From Myxococcus guangdongensis (GTDB taxonomy: Bacteria; Myxococcota; Myxococcia; Myxococcales; Myxococcaceae): 64,000 nt of DNA. Under the pieces are notes generated by a model. That model was not told the origin of the DNA. It saw only the letters and a program-made list of their open reading frames with translations, and made no database searches. Position 1 is the stretch's first letter, and every line of letters starts with the position of its first letter. The stretch lies in the NCBI RefSeq assembly GCF_024198255.1, contig NZ_JAJVKW010000021.1, positions 62,001-126,000 of the forward strand, written 5' to 3'. Below, piece after piece: positions 32,800 to 42,075 of the stretch. Position numbers and translations under genes: made by a program.

Positions 32800-34383
32800 T
32801 TACGACATGAGCGCCTGTGTCGTGGACGCGCCGGGCAGGTAGGTGGCGATGCACCGCGAGAAGGACAGGCCCGTGTCCCGGAGGCCCGCGCGGCCGGAGA
32901 GACACCCCAGGCGCAGCTTCTGGGCGAGCGCCACCAGCCTGCGCTGATGCTCCAGGGTGAAGTCGCGGCCGTTGGGGTGTGCGCCGAACAGGGGGCTCGC
33001 GCCCAGCCGTCGCCAGACCTGGTCCGAGTCCCAGCGCGGGAAGGCGGCGGACAGGTGCGCGTGCATGCCGTGGAGCGCCTGGACACAGCACTCGAAGGTG
33101 TCCACGGGCGCCGTCGGTCCGAGCTCCAGCAGGAGGCCGTTGACGAGCGACGGCTCGATTCCCGCGGAGGACAGCCGCTGCAGCAGGCGCACTCCCGCGT
33201 CGTTGAAGCCCGCGAGCGCCCCCGGCGCGCCATCCGCCGGCAGCGAGTACGACAGCTTCAGCGACGGGCACACCAGGCGCAGCTGGGACATGGCCGCGAC
33301 GTGGCGCTCCAGGCCCGCGTCGTCATGGAGGAACGCGCTGTCGAAGGCGAAGTCGAGGTGGCGGACCTCGTAGTTGCGGAGGATGGCCGCGTAGGTGGCG
33401 ACGACGCGGGCCACGTCCGTCTCCTCCACCTCGAGCGGCATGAGCCCGGCGCCGCCGAAGGACAGCACCACCCTGCCCCCGCTGTGTCGGAACGCCGCCA
33501 GGTCCTCCTTGCCGTAGTCGGAGACCGAGGCCTCCGCCTCGTGCGAGCGCCCATCCACCGCGTCCACCAGCCGGAGGTGTCCGCCCCACGCCAGCTTCCG
33601 CGCGCCGCCGGCCCGCACGCCCAGACCGCCGAGCATGACGCCATCCAGCCCGCACGCCCGCGCAAGCTCCGCCACGACGGGCCGGGACGCGGACGCGAGG
33701 TCCAGGAACGGCGCCCGGGGCACGTCCCAGTCCCCCGCGTCCGGCAAGGGCGCCGCCGTGCGCACCATCACCGGGGGCGTGAGCTTCGACAGGTTGTCGG
33801 ACAAGTCATACGCCGCCACCGACACCAGGTACTCGGTGCGAGGCGTCAGGCCGGTGAGGGTGATGCAGGGCCGCGCGCAGGTGAGCGTCCGCGCCTCTTC
33901 GCGGTCCATGCTCGAGTACGTCACCTGGTAGCCCGCGACGGCCACGTTGTCGGTGGACGCATCCCACCCCAGCGTGAGCAGCCGCGAGCCCACGAGCAGG
34001 GCGCGCACGCGCCGGGGAGACGAGGGCGGCTCCACATCCCGCGGCGGGTCCGCGGGCTGGCCGTCCACTGTGAAGCAGGAGGGCAGCGGCCCCTTGTGCG
34101 CGCCCTCCGTCCGGACGGACAGGCGGAACTCCTGGGTCGCGCGTGGGGCAATCGTCTGGCGCTCGGCCACCAGCGTGCCCATCAGCGTGTCACCGTGGCG
34201 CTGCCACAAGAGGCCGTAGTTGTTGTGGACCACCTGGTCGGGCGCCACCCGGAAGCCGATGGAGGGGTTGACCACCGCCTCGTCCGACAGGTTGAGCAAC
34301 GTCACCTTGAAGGTCGACCACCAGGGACTGCCGCCGGGAACCCACTCCGGGCGCGCCACCACCACCATCGCGTTTCTGGCCAT
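32800..34383 (-). CDS. GH18-like protein with CBM and FN3 modules, active site degenerate
   Basis: A 527-residue protein; ATG 34383 is preferred, though a GTG 10 codons upstream is possible and no strong ribosome site is seen. Residues about 1-110 look like a cellulose/chitin-binding beta-sandwich ('MVVVARPEWVPGGSPWW'), about 115-210 like a fibronectin type III domain, and about 220-490 like a GH18 barrel of the ChiD type. The catalytic stretch that should read HLDFDIE reads 'HLDFAFDSAF', so the middle Asp and the acid Glu are both lost. No signal peptide is visible. It probably binds but does not cleave a polysaccharide. Confidence 0.8.
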   Translation of the reverse strand: MARNAMVVVARPEWVPGGSPWWSTFKVTLLNLSDEAVVNPSIGFRVAPDQVVHNNYGLLWQRHGDTLMGTLVAERQTIAPRATQEFRLSVRTEGAHKGPLPSCFTVDGQPADPPRDVEPPSSPRRVRALLVGSRLLTLGWDASTDNVAVAGYQVTYSSMDREEARTLTCARPCITLTGLTPRTEYLVSVAAYDLSDNLSKLTPPVMVRTAAPLPDAGDWDVPRAPFLDLASASRPVVAELARACGLDGVMLGGLGVRAGGARKLAWGGHLRLVDAVDGRSHEAEASVSDYGKEDLAAFRHSGGRVVLSFGGAGLMPLEVEETDVARVVATYAAILRNYEVRHLDFAFDSAFLHDDAGLERHVAAMSQLRLVCPSLKLSYSLPADGAPGALAGFNDAGVRLLQRLSSAGIEPSLVNGLLLELGPTAPVDTFECCVQALHGMHAHLSAAFPRWDSDQVWRRLGASPLFGAHPNGRDFTLEHQRRLVALAQKLRLGCLSGRAGLRDTGLSFSRCIATYLPGASTTQALMS

Positions 34384-34490
34384 GCCGGCCGTTGTGCCGG
34401 ATGGCCGCCGCACACGACATTGTCCACGGGGGGCGAGCCCCTGTCCTTCAAGCGACAGGGGCCCGGGTCCGTCCCCACCGGGTGCGTGGC

Positions 34491-36563
34491 CTACTTGTCC
34501 TTCGACAGGATGACGACGCTGTAGGGCCCCAGGTTGTTGAGGCTGCCGCTGGCGGGCAGGCCGTCCTTGCCGCTCCAGCGTCCGCCGACATCGAAGCTCT
34601 GCGCGTTGCCGAAGTTGTCGGAGTAGCCCTGCCAGTCGCTGTTGTAGCGCACCTTCCACGTGCCGTCGGAGGGCAGGCCCAGCTCGTAGTTGGACAGCTG
34701 CTTCCCGCCGAAGTTCACGATGACGATGGTGTCGTCGCCCGCGCCGCCCTTGTCCCAGCGGTGGAAGGCGACGACCTTGTCGTCGTTGTTCACGTGGTGG
34801 ACGTTGACGTTCTCACCGCGCAGGCCCGCCGTGTTGTCGTTCCAGTTGCGGCGCAGCTTGATGAGGTCCGTGTACGCCTGGTTGATGCCGGCGTACGTCT
34901 CCTTCTTCTTCCAGTCGAGCGGGTCTCCATCCTGGAAGTGGCCGTCCTCGAGGAACTCCTGGCCCTGGAAGATCATCGGGATGCCGGGGCTCGTCATGGT
35001 GAGCGCGGCGCCGAGGATGGAGCGCTTCTTGGCGTGGTAGCCGCCCGCGTCCCAGCCGCCCACCTCGCTGGGCAGCCGCTGCTTGCCGTTGGCCACCTCG
35101 TCGTGGCTCTCGGTGTAGATGACGCGCTGGTTGGCGCTGCCGTTGTACTTGAAGCGGATGGCGTCGGCGACGGCGTTCATGTCCCGGGCCGCGTCGGAGG
35201 GCGCCGTCAGCGCCGAGCGGATGGGGTGCACGAAGTTGGAGTCCCACTGCGTGTCGAAGTTGGCGCCGTCCGGGTGCGTGAGGCCCGCCTCGTTGCCCAG
35301 GTCCTCCGCGATGATGATCTTCTGCGGGAACTCGCGGTTGACGGCCTCGTTGATGTCGCGCAGGAGCTGCCAGCCCTCGGGGTTGTTCGCGCCGCTGGCC
35401 TGACGGATCTCCTTGGTGGCGTCCAGGCGCAACCCGTCCATGTGGTAGTCGCGCAGCCACATCATCGCGTTGTCGCGCAGGTAGTCGCGCACCTCGTGGC
35501 GGCCGTAGTCCGGGCGCGTGTCGCCCCACGGCGTCTTGGCGCGCCAGTCCGTGTAGAAGTAGCTGCCGCCCTTGCCGTACGTCTCGCCGTCGAAGTCCCA
35601 GTGGGGCAAATCACTGGGCCCCAGGTGGTTGTAGACGACGTCCATCACCACGCCGATGCCGCGCTTGTGCGCCTCGTCGACGAAGCGCTTCAAGTCATCC
35701 GGCGTGCCGTACGCGCTCTCCGGCGCGTTGGGGAAGGCCGGGTTGTAGCCCCAGGAGAAGTCCGCGGCGAACTCGGCCGAGGGCATCAGCTCCACCACGT
35801 TGATGCCCAAATCCTTCAGGTGGTCCAGCTTGTCGATGGCGCTCTGCCAGTTGCCGGGGCCCCACCCGGGCTCGTCGTTGAACGTGCCCACGTGCATCTC
35901 GTAGATGACCGCCTCGTTCCAGGGCGGCATCTTGAACTCCCAGTCGTGCTTCCACTCGTAGGACTTGTGGTCCACGACGATGGAGTTGCCCGTGGAGTTC
36001 GTCACGTCGTTGGCGCGCGGGTCTCCCTTCCAGCGCCAGTCGCCGTACTTGCCCTGCACCACGTACTGGTACTGGTCGCCCGCCTTCGCGCCGGGCACGT
36101 CCAGCGAGAAGTTGCCGCTGGGCTCGCGCTGCAGCTCCACCGACTGCCAGTTGCTGAAGTCACCGGCCACCTGCACCCGCTGCGCGTTGGGGGCCCACAC
36201 GCGGAACGTCGTGCCGCCGTCGTAGGGGATGGCGCCCATGCCCGGACGGCTGGAGGCCTGGGTGGGCACCGTCGCCGCGCTGGGGACCAGCGGCGTCGCC
36301 AGCAGGCTGCCGTCCTTGCGCGCGAAGGCCCGGGCCACCGGCCCGTGGTCCGCCTGTGAGGCCTGGGCGGGCGCGCGCTTCGCCTCCGCGTTGCGCGTCT
36401 GGCGGACATCGTCGAAGAAGTCCTTCACCGCGGGTCCGCGTGCCCCCGCGCTGCCAGGGCGGGGCGAGGAGGGGGCCGGCTGGGCCTCGGACTCCGAGGA
36501 GCGGGCCTGCGAGGACGTGGAGGAGGTGGCGGGACGGCTCGGTGGGGGAATCCGGGGTGACAT
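34491..36563 (-). CDS. GH13 alpha-glucan-active enzyme with CBM48 (branching enzyme / trehalohydrolase-like)
   Basis: A 690-residue protein. Residues about 1-95 are Pro/Ser/Ala-rich and disordered with no signal peptide; about 105-190 is a CBM48 domain ('GGTTFRVWAPNAQRVQVAGD'). The GH13 barrel follows, with 'MDVVYNHLG' (region I), 'DGLRLDATKEI' (Asp381 nucleophile), 'IIIAEDLGNE' (Glu420 acid/base) and 'TESHDEVANG' (Asp488). The barrel resembles both GlgB branching enzymes and malto-oligosyltrehalose trehalohydrolase; sequence reading cannot separate them. Acts on glycogen/maltodextrins or related glucans. Confidence 0.88.
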   Translation of the reverse strand: MSPRIPPPSRPATSSTSSQARSSESEAQPAPSSPRPGSAGARGPAVKDFFDDVRQTRNAEAKRAPAQASQADHGPVARAFARKDGSLLATPLVPSAATVPTQASSRPGMGAIPYDGGTTFRVWAPNAQRVQVAGDFSNWQSVELQREPSGNFSLDVPGAKAGDQYQYVVQGKYGDWRWKGDPRANDVTNSTGNSIVVDHKSYEWKHDWEFKMPPWNEAVIYEMHVGTFNDEPGWGPGNWQSAIDKLDHLKDLGINVVELMPSAEFAADFSWGYNPAFPNAPESAYGTPDDLKRFVDEAHKRGIGVVMDVVYNHLGPSDLPHWDFDGETYGKGGSYFYTDWRAKTPWGDTRPDYGRHEVRDYLRDNAMMWLRDYHMDGLRLDATKEIRQASGANNPEGWQLLRDINEAVNREFPQKIIIAEDLGNEAGLTHPDGANFDTQWDSNFVHPIRSALTAPSDAARDMNAVADAIRFKYNGSANQRVIYTESHDEVANGKQRLPSEVGGWDAGGYHAKKRSILGAALTMTSPGIPMIFQGQEFLEDGHFQDGDPLDWKKKETYAGINQAYTDLIKLRRNWNDNTAGLRGENVNVHHVNNDDKVVAFHRWDKGGAGDDTIVIVNFGGKQLSNYELGLPSDGTWKVRYNSDWQGYSDNFGNAQSFDVGGRWSGKDGLPASGSLNNLGPYSVVILSKDK

Positions 36564-36687
36564 GTCTCGGCCGTTGTCTGGAGAAATCCAGAATCAGTAT
36601 CGGCCAGGAGCCCCCAAGGTTGCGTGTCCCATGTGTCACAGCGCCGCGCTGCCGTCGGAGCCGGCTCCTCCTGATAACAAATACACG

Positions 36688-37323
36688 TTATTCGTGGTTC
36701 TGGTGCTGCCGGGTGACGACGACCTCGAGGGCCGCGGCTCGCGAGTCGCTGTCGCCGCGGAAGCCCGCGTCGCCCACGGAGGGCCGCGCGGCGCCCCGGA
36801 AGGACTCGGCCACGCGCTTGATGTCGGCCAGGCCCCGCTCGAAGTCACGCCCCATCACCTCGTCCATGCTGGAGAAGAGCTGGAGCGCCTTGCCGGCGAA
36901 GGTGTTCTCCCCGGCCATCACCCAGGTGAGCGCCACCCCGCCGGGCGCGGGCGTCAGCACGTACTCGGTGGTGTTGGTGGCGCGCATGGGCTCCAGGAAG
37001 TCGAGCCGGAGGCGGACGTACTCGCACGGGCGGCTCTCCACGATTTCCATCCGCCCGGAGCCGGTGCGCTGGCCCCGCCACTCGTAGACGGCCCCCACGC
37101 CCCAGGGCGCGCCCGTCAGGGACACCTGCTGCGTGGGCTCCAGCTTCCACCAGGGCGACCACTGCTCCCAGTACCGGAAGTCGTTGACCAGCGTGAAGAC
37201 GACCTCGGCGGGAGCCTGGATGAAGGCCGTGCGCTCGACGCGGAAGGTGTCCGGCCTGTGACTGATGACCACGAACAAGCCCAGGACGATGACCGCCAAC
37301 AGGACTCCGGGTGTCTTCTTCAT
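36688..37323 (-). CDS. membrane-anchored SRPBCC-family protein
   Basis: A 211-residue protein. ATG 37323 has AGGAG close upstream. One N-terminal hydrophobic helix (about 5-22) is followed by a START-like SRPBCC domain (about 28-180): 'AFIQAPAEVVFTLVNDFRYWEQWSPW', 'GRMEIVESRPCEYVRL'. Such domains bind hydrophobic ligands in a deep cavity. A short unstructured tail follows. Its upstream region contains a 13-bp perfect inverted repeat shared with the divergent MFS gene. Confidence 0.85.
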   Translation of the reverse strand: MKKTPGVLLAVIVLGLFVVISHRPDTFRVERTAFIQAPAEVVFTLVNDFRYWEQWSPWWKLEPTQQVSLTGAPWGVGAVYEWRGQRTGSGRMEIVESRPCEYVRLRLDFLEPMRATNTTEYVLTPAPGGVALTWVMAGENTFAGKALQLFSSMDEVMGRDFERGLADIKRVAESFRGAARPSVGDAGFRGDSDSRAAALEVVVTRQHQNHE

Positions 37324-37344
37324 AAAGCTCCTCGAAGGAGTGGA

Positions 37345-37399
37345 GCGCGCTCGGTCCGACCTCTCCTGACGGCCCCCCCGGGCCCTGGACCGAGCGCGC
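37345..37399. repeat. 13-bp perfect inverted repeat in a divergent intergenic region
   Basis: GCGCGCTCGGTCC (37345-37357) and GGACCGAGCGCGC (37387-37399) are separated by 29 nt. The pair lies in the SRPBCC leader and could form a stable mRNA hairpin or serve as a spaced operator. Confidence 0.7.
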
Positions 37400-37552
37400 C
37401 GCTCGCCACTCATCTTGCGCGACGAACGAGCAAGGCTCGGATCGACACGCTCTCCAGGCTTTTCCATGATTTCCCAAGTGCGCGAAAAGATTGACGCTGG
37501 CGCCTTCGGGAGGTGGCCATTAGAAGTGGGCGGCCCCACCCCGCCCGACATC

Positions 37553-39025
37553 ATGCGAAAGACTCACCGTCCCCTGACGACCCTGGCGCTCGCGACGAGC
37601 CTCTTCATGGCGGCGCTGGAGGTCACCGTCGTCTCCACCGCCATGCCCACGGTGGTGGGCGAGCTGGGTGGCATCCAGAGCTACGCGTGGGTCTTCACCG
37701 CGTACATGCTGGCCTCCACCATCACCGTCCCCATCTACGGGAAGCTGGCGGACCTGTACGGTCGCAAGCCGGTGCTGCTGTTCGGAATCGGCCTGTTCCT
37801 GGTGGGCTCTGTCGCCAGCGGGCTGGCGACGTCGATGGGGGTGCTCATCGCGTTCCGGACGTTGCAGGGCCTGGGGGCGGGCGCCATCCAGCCGGTGGCG
37901 CTCACCATCGTCGGGGATTTGTACACGATGCGGGAGCGCGCGCGGGTGCAGGGCGCCTTCAGCGCGGTGTGGGGGGTGGCGGGACTGGTGGGGCCCGTCA
38001 CGGGCGGGCTCATCGTGAAGTACCTGAGCTGGCATTGGATCTTCTTCATCAACGTGCCGGTGGGCGTGCTGACGTTCGCGCTGGTGGTGGCGTTCTTCCA
38101 CGAGCAGGTGGAGCGCAAGCCGCAGCAGCTGGACTACGCGGGCGCGGCGCTGTTGTGCGCGGGCGTGGTGGCGCTGCTCGTCGGGGTGCAGGGCGTGGGG
38201 ATGAACCTGTGGGCGCTGCCGGTGGCGCTGGGGCTCTTGTGGGCCTTCGTCGCGGTGGAGCGCCGGGCGCCCGCGCCGGTCATCCCGATGAGCATCTTCC
38301 AGTCGCCCGCCATCGCCATCTCTTCCGTGGCCGGGGCGTTGTTCTCCGCGGCGATGTTCGGCGCCACCACGTACGTGCCGCTGTATGTGCAGGCGGTGCT
38401 GGGCAGCACGCCCACGGTGGCGGGCGGGATGATCACGCCGATGATTGTCGGCTGGCCGCTGGCCTCGTTGTTCGCGGGCAAGCTGCTCTTGCGCACGGGG
38501 TTCCGGCCGCTCATCGTCGGCGGCCTGGGGCTGACGATGGTGGGCACGGTGTTGATGGCGCTGCTGCTCGGCCAGAACGCGCCGCTGTGGGCGCTGCAGG
38601 GGGCCATGGCGCTGTTCGGCGTGGGGTTGGGCTTCGCGTCCACCGCGCTGCTCATCGCGGTGCAGACGAGCGTGGGCTGGGAGCTGCGGGGCGTGGCCAC
38701 GGCGAGCAACATGTTCTTCCGCACCATCGGGGGCGTGCTGGGCGTGGGGTTGATGGGCGGCGTGATGGTGTCGCAGCTGATGAAGGACCCGACGGTGCCG
38801 CTGTCGGCCGCCAACGCGCTGCTCGGTCCGGAGCGGGGGCACGCGGCCATCCCGGAGGCGATGTTGAAGTCGCTGAGCGGGGCGCTCACCACGGGGTTGA
38901 ACATCAACTTCTGGCTCATCTGCGCCTTCTCGGTGGCGGCCTTCGTGTCGGGGTTGTTCTTCCCCCGCGTGAGCCGGGACGCGAACGCGCCCATCGCCAG
39001 CGACAGCGCCGCCGCGCCGCACTGA
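37553..39025 (+). CDS. MFS drug/proton antiporter, DHA2 (EmrB/QacA) family
   Basis: A 490-residue inner-membrane protein with about 14 hydrophobic helices. 'LEVTVVSTAMPTVVGELGG' after helix 1 is the DHA2 motif, and 'GKLADLYGRKPVLLFGIGLF' is the loop 2-3 signature. ATG 37553 lacks a clear ribosome site; GTG 37526, preceded by GGGAGG at a rather long distance, is an alternative. Likely exports hydrophobic toxic compounds by proton antiport. No regulator gene is adjacent, apart from the inverted repeat upstream. Confidence 0.93.
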   Translation: MRKTHRPLTTLALATSLFMAALEVTVVSTAMPTVVGELGGIQSYAWVFTAYMLASTITVPIYGKLADLYGRKPVLLFGIGLFLVGSVASGLATSMGVLIAFRTLQGLGAGAIQPVALTIVGDLYTMRERARVQGAFSAVWGVAGLVGPVTGGLIVKYLSWHWIFFINVPVGVLTFALVVAFFHEQVERKPQQLDYAGAALLCAGVVALLVGVQGVGMNLWALPVALGLLWAFVAVERRAPAPVIPMSIFQSPAIAISSVAGALFSAAMFGATTYVPLYVQAVLGSTPTVAGGMITPMIVGWPLASLFAGKLLLRTGFRPLIVGGLGLTMVGTVLMALLLGQNAPLWALQGAMALFGVGLGFASTALLIAVQTSVGWELRGVATASNMFFRTIGGVLGVGLMGGVMVSQLMKDPTVPLSAANALLGPERGHAAIPEAMLKSLSGALTTGLNINFWLICAFSVAAFVSGLFFPRVSRDANAPIASDSAAAPH

Positions 39026-39053
39026 GGAGCTCGGGCATGCCGGGGAGAGTGCT

Positions 39054-41087
39054 ATGCACGCCCCCATGCCCAAGCTTCGCGCCTCCGACGTCGACTCGCT
39101 GTTCGCCCGCGCCGACAAGTTGCTCGACCAGTATCCCCGGAGCTTCGGCACGGCCAAGGCGCTGCTCCAGGAGGTCCTCACCGCCCAGCCGGACCACCTG
39201 GAGGCCCTGCACGCGCTGAACTGGGCCTACGAGCGCGACCGGGACCATTCACCCGGGCAGTGGCAGGGCCAGTTCCAGGAGCCGCAGCGCGCGGTGCGGG
39301 GGCGCATCCTCGAGCTGACGAAGAAGGTGAAGGCGGATGGTGGCGACACGGTGGCGCACCGGGCCCGCGCGCTCGCGCTCGCGCAGCACGCGGAGAACAT
39401 CCTGCGCACGGACCCGACGCCCGCGCGGCTGAAGCAGGCCGAGGAGTTGTTGGCGGAGAGCCAGTCGCTGGCCGCGGACCGCCCCGAGCAACGGCGGGCC
39501 GAGCGGGGCGTGATGGCGTGGAAGGCCATCCACCGCGCGCGCAAGGGCAGGCCCGATGCGTATCAGGAGCTGCTCGACTGGGTGGCCGAGAATCCGCGCC
39601 CCTCGCCCTTCCATCCGGATGACCACGCCTCCGCGTTCCGGGGGATGGAGGGCGCCTTCGCGGACGAGGGGTTCCTCGAGTGGCTCCGTGCGAGGAAGCC
39701 CCAGGTGGCCAAGGGCCAGCGCGCGAAGGACCTCGTGCAGGGGATGCGGCACGTCGGCGACTGGGATGTCTCCGCGGAGCTGAAGGGCCCCGTCACCACG
39801 CCGTGCCGGGTGGGTCGACTGCTCGCGCTCCGCGCGCTCGGCGCCAAGCTGGAGTTCAAGGTCGGTGGCAAGTCGCTCCTGGAGCGCGCGAAGAAGCTCG
39901 GGGACAAGGCGCTGGTGCGGGAGCTGGAGGCGCTGTCGGGCGCGAAGCCGGACGCCGAGGGCAAGGCGCCCACCGCGAAGAAGTCCAAGGCCGCGAAGAA
40001 CGCAAGGGAGGTCTCAGCCCCGAAGAAGCCCTCCGCGGCGAAGCGGGCCCCAGCCGCGAAGCAGCCCGCGCCGGACGTGTACACGACGGCCCAGGTGTTC
40101 GCCGACGTGCACGTCACCTCGGACGGGACGGTGATGGTGCTCGCGGGCACGCCCCACCCGGACTCCGACCACGGCTACACCGCCGGCGACGACCTGTGGG
40201 ACTTCGACAAGGGCATCCCATGGAACCAGCCATGGGACGACCGCGTCTGGCTGGAGCAGATCCACATGGACATCGACGAGGACGAGCTCGAGTCGAACGG
40301 GCTCTCCTACGACGTCGACTTCAACCGCCTGCTCATCCACGACGGCAAGACGTGGACTCGCACGAAGCTGCCCAAGGCCCTGCCCCATGGCTACGTGGCG
40401 CCCATCCTGCGCGACCTCGGCGCCCCCTGGGGCCTGTCCGCCTTCGGTGTCTCCGCGCTCGCCTTCGACGGCGGCGGCAAGGGCTGGAAGGTGAAGGAGG
40501 TCAGCGGCCCCGGAGGCCTCAACCTCGTGGACGCCGTGGTCCACGACGGCGTCCTCTACGGACTCTGCGAGGCGAACGGCCTGGGACGGCTGGTGCCCGA
40601 GGGCAAGAACCTGAGCCTCGAGCTGCTCGGCGACGAGCAGTCCGGCCTCCACCGCCTCTTCTCCCACGAGGGCACGCTCTACGCCTTCGGCGACGATGGC
40701 GTGTTCGTGCTCGAGGACGGAACGCTGGCCCGGCGCCAGCCCACCCGCGCCCCCGTCCGAGCCCTGTGCGCCGCCCCCGAGCAGGGCGTCTACCTGCACA
40801 CCGACGAGCACGCCTGGTACCTGCCCCGGAAGGGCAAGGCCCAGAAGCTCGCCCTGCCCAAGGACGGCATCCACTCCATCGACTTCTTCAAGAACCGCCT
40901 GTTCGTCAGCGTCGGGGAGCAGGTGCTCCGGCTGGAGAAGGACCGGGCCGTCACCGTCAAGCTGCCCTCCCCCGCTCCCGGCGTCGCCCGGCTCGTGGTC
41001 GCCGGAGACAGGCTGTGGACCGTGTTCCCCCACCACCTGACGTCCTCACGCGACGGGAAGCAGTTCGAGCCCATCGCGTTTCGCTGA
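39054..41087 (+). CDS. uncharacterised modular protein: TPR-like half, Lys/Ala/Pro hinge, propeller-like half
   Basis: A 677-residue protein; ATG 39054 has GGGGAG upstream. The N-terminal approx. 290 residues are helical and TPR-like ('AKALLQEVLTAQPDHLEALHALNWAYER' spans two helices). Residues about 300-340 are a low-complexity hinge of Lys, Ala and Pro similar to histone H1 tails. From about 345 to the end there are repeated short strands ('LVDAVVHDGVLYGLCEANG', 'HRLFSHEGTLYAFGDDGVF') suggesting a beta-propeller. No signal peptide. Function cannot be named. Confidence 0.8.
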   Translation: MHAPMPKLRASDVDSLFARADKLLDQYPRSFGTAKALLQEVLTAQPDHLEALHALNWAYERDRDHSPGQWQGQFQEPQRAVRGRILELTKKVKADGGDTVAHRARALALAQHAENILRTDPTPARLKQAEELLAESQSLAADRPEQRRAERGVMAWKAIHRARKGRPDAYQELLDWVAENPRPSPFHPDDHASAFRGMEGAFADEGFLEWLRARKPQVAKGQRAKDLVQGMRHVGDWDVSAELKGPVTTPCRVGRLLALRALGAKLEFKVGGKSLLERAKKLGDKALVRELEALSGAKPDAEGKAPTAKKSKAAKNAREVSAPKKPSAAKRAPAAKQPAPDVYTTAQVFADVHVTSDGTVMVLAGTPHPDSDHGYTAGDDLWDFDKGIPWNQPWDDRVWLEQIHMDIDEDELESNGLSYDVDFNRLLIHDGKTWTRTKLPKALPHGYVAPILRDLGAPWGLSAFGVSALAFDGGGKGWKVKEVSGPGGLNLVDAVVHDGVLYGLCEANGLGRLVPEGKNLSLELLGDEQSGLHRLFSHEGTLYAFGDDGVFVLEDGTLARRQPTRAPVRALCAAPEQGVYLHTDEHAWYLPRKGKAQKLALPKDGIHSIDFFKNRLFVSVGEQVLRLEKDRAVTVKLPSPAPGVARLVVAGDRLWTVFPHHLTSSRDGKQFEPIAFR

Positions 41088-41122
41088 AACAGCAGTAACA
41101 GAAGAACAGCTGCGCGGTGTTT

Positions 41123-41160
41123 CCCGGAGACCACGGCATTTCTGGCCGCGTTTCTCCGGG
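41123..41160 (+). terminator. hairpin between two tandem genes
   Basis: CCCGGAGA / TCTCCGGG, an 8-bp perfect stem with a 22-nt loop, between the TPR/propeller gene and the lipoprotein hydrolase. It might end the first transcript or lie in the leader of the second. Confidence 0.4.
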
Positions 41161-41171
41161 AGACACACCGC

Positions 41172-42011
41172 ATGCTGAAGTCGTACGTAGCCCTGCTGCC
41201 CCTCGCCCTGCTCGCGCTGGTGGGCTGCTCGGATGACCCCGAGCCCGCCGCGGAGCCGCAGGACCGCTGGTTCACCAACCGGGACGGCCTGAAGATGCAC
41301 TATCTGGAGTTCGAGGGGCGCGGCGCTCCCGTGGTGATGCTCCACGGCCTCCTGGGCAGCGCGAAGCCGTCCTGGGTGGCCCCGGGCATCGCCGGAGCGC
41401 TGGCGAAGCAGGGCCACCGGCTCATCATCCTGGACCAGCGAGGCCACGGGCAGAGCGACGTCCCCTACACCGCTTCGTCCTACGGCGAGCCCATGGTGCT
41501 GGACGTCCTCGAGCTGATGGACACGCTCGGCATCGAGCGGGCCCACATCGTGGGCTACTCCATGGGCGCGGCGATGACGCGCGTGTTGATGACACGTGCC
41601 CCCGAGCGGGTCATCAGCGCGCACCTGGGCGGCGCGGGCGTGGAGGAGCTGGACCCGGTCATCCGCGCGGAGGCGGAGGCCAAGGACCCGAAGGGCACGG
41701 ACCCCGACGAGCAGCGCATCCTCGACGAAATCGCCAACGAGCCGCCCCCGGACCCGCGCTTCGTCGCCGCCATCACCGAGGCGTGGTCCGCGTGGTGGCC
41801 GCCGTCCATCGACCTGCCGTCCCTGCGCGTGCCGGTGCAGGCAGTGAACGGTGAGTTCGACGCGCCCTACTCCAAGACGGTGCGCCTGGAGCGCGAGCTC
41901 GCGGAGTTCGAGAACGTCATCGTCCCCGGCCGCACGCACCTGACGACGCTCATCGACTCGCGCTACGTGGACAGCCTGGTGGACTTCATCGAGCGGAACG
42001 ACGAGCGCTGA
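41172..42011 (+). CDS. alpha/beta-hydrolase lipoprotein
   Basis: A 279-residue protein. The signal peptide ends in lipobox 'ALVGC' (Cys19), so it is an envelope lipoprotein. The hydrolase fold shows the oxyanion motif 'VMLHGLLGS', the nucleophile elbow 'IVGYSMGAAM' (GYSMG), the acid in 'NGEFDAPYS' and a C-terminal His in 'GRTHLTTL', so the triad is complete. Typical substrates of this group are esters or haloalkanes. It is monocistronic and converges on the glutamate decarboxylase gene across a terminator. Confidence 0.9.
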   Translation: MLKSYVALLPLALLALVGCSDDPEPAAEPQDRWFTNRDGLKMHYLEFEGRGAPVVMLHGLLGSAKPSWVAPGIAGALAKQGHRLIILDQRGHGQSDVPYTASSYGEPMVLDVLELMDTLGIERAHIVGYSMGAAMTRVLMTRAPERVISAHLGGAGVEELDPVIRAEAEAKDPKGTDPDEQRILDEIANEPPPDPRFVAAITEAWSAWWPPSIDLPSLRVPVQAVNGEFDAPYSKTVRLERELAEFENVIVPGRTHLTTLIDSRYVDSLVDFIERNDER

Positions 42012-42016
42012 CGCGG

Positions 42017-42053
42017 AAAAAACGGGAGCGCGTCCGCACCTGACGCGCTCCCG
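42017..42053 (-). terminator. intrinsic terminator of the glutamate decarboxylase gene
   Basis: Perfect 12-bp stem CGGGAGCGCGTC / GACGCGCTCCCG with a 7-nt loop. On the minus strand the stem is followed by TTTTTT (42022-42017), a textbook Rho-independent terminator, rare in DNA this GC-rich. Confidence 0.85.
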
Positions 42054-42075
42054 CACTCTCCCCGACAGCTCCACC

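Noticed and set aside
32348..33271. A longer 307-codon reading of the BlaI-type gene
   Set aside because: The extra part would be antisense-like filler crossing the promoter and operator; ATG 32737 gives the normal family length.
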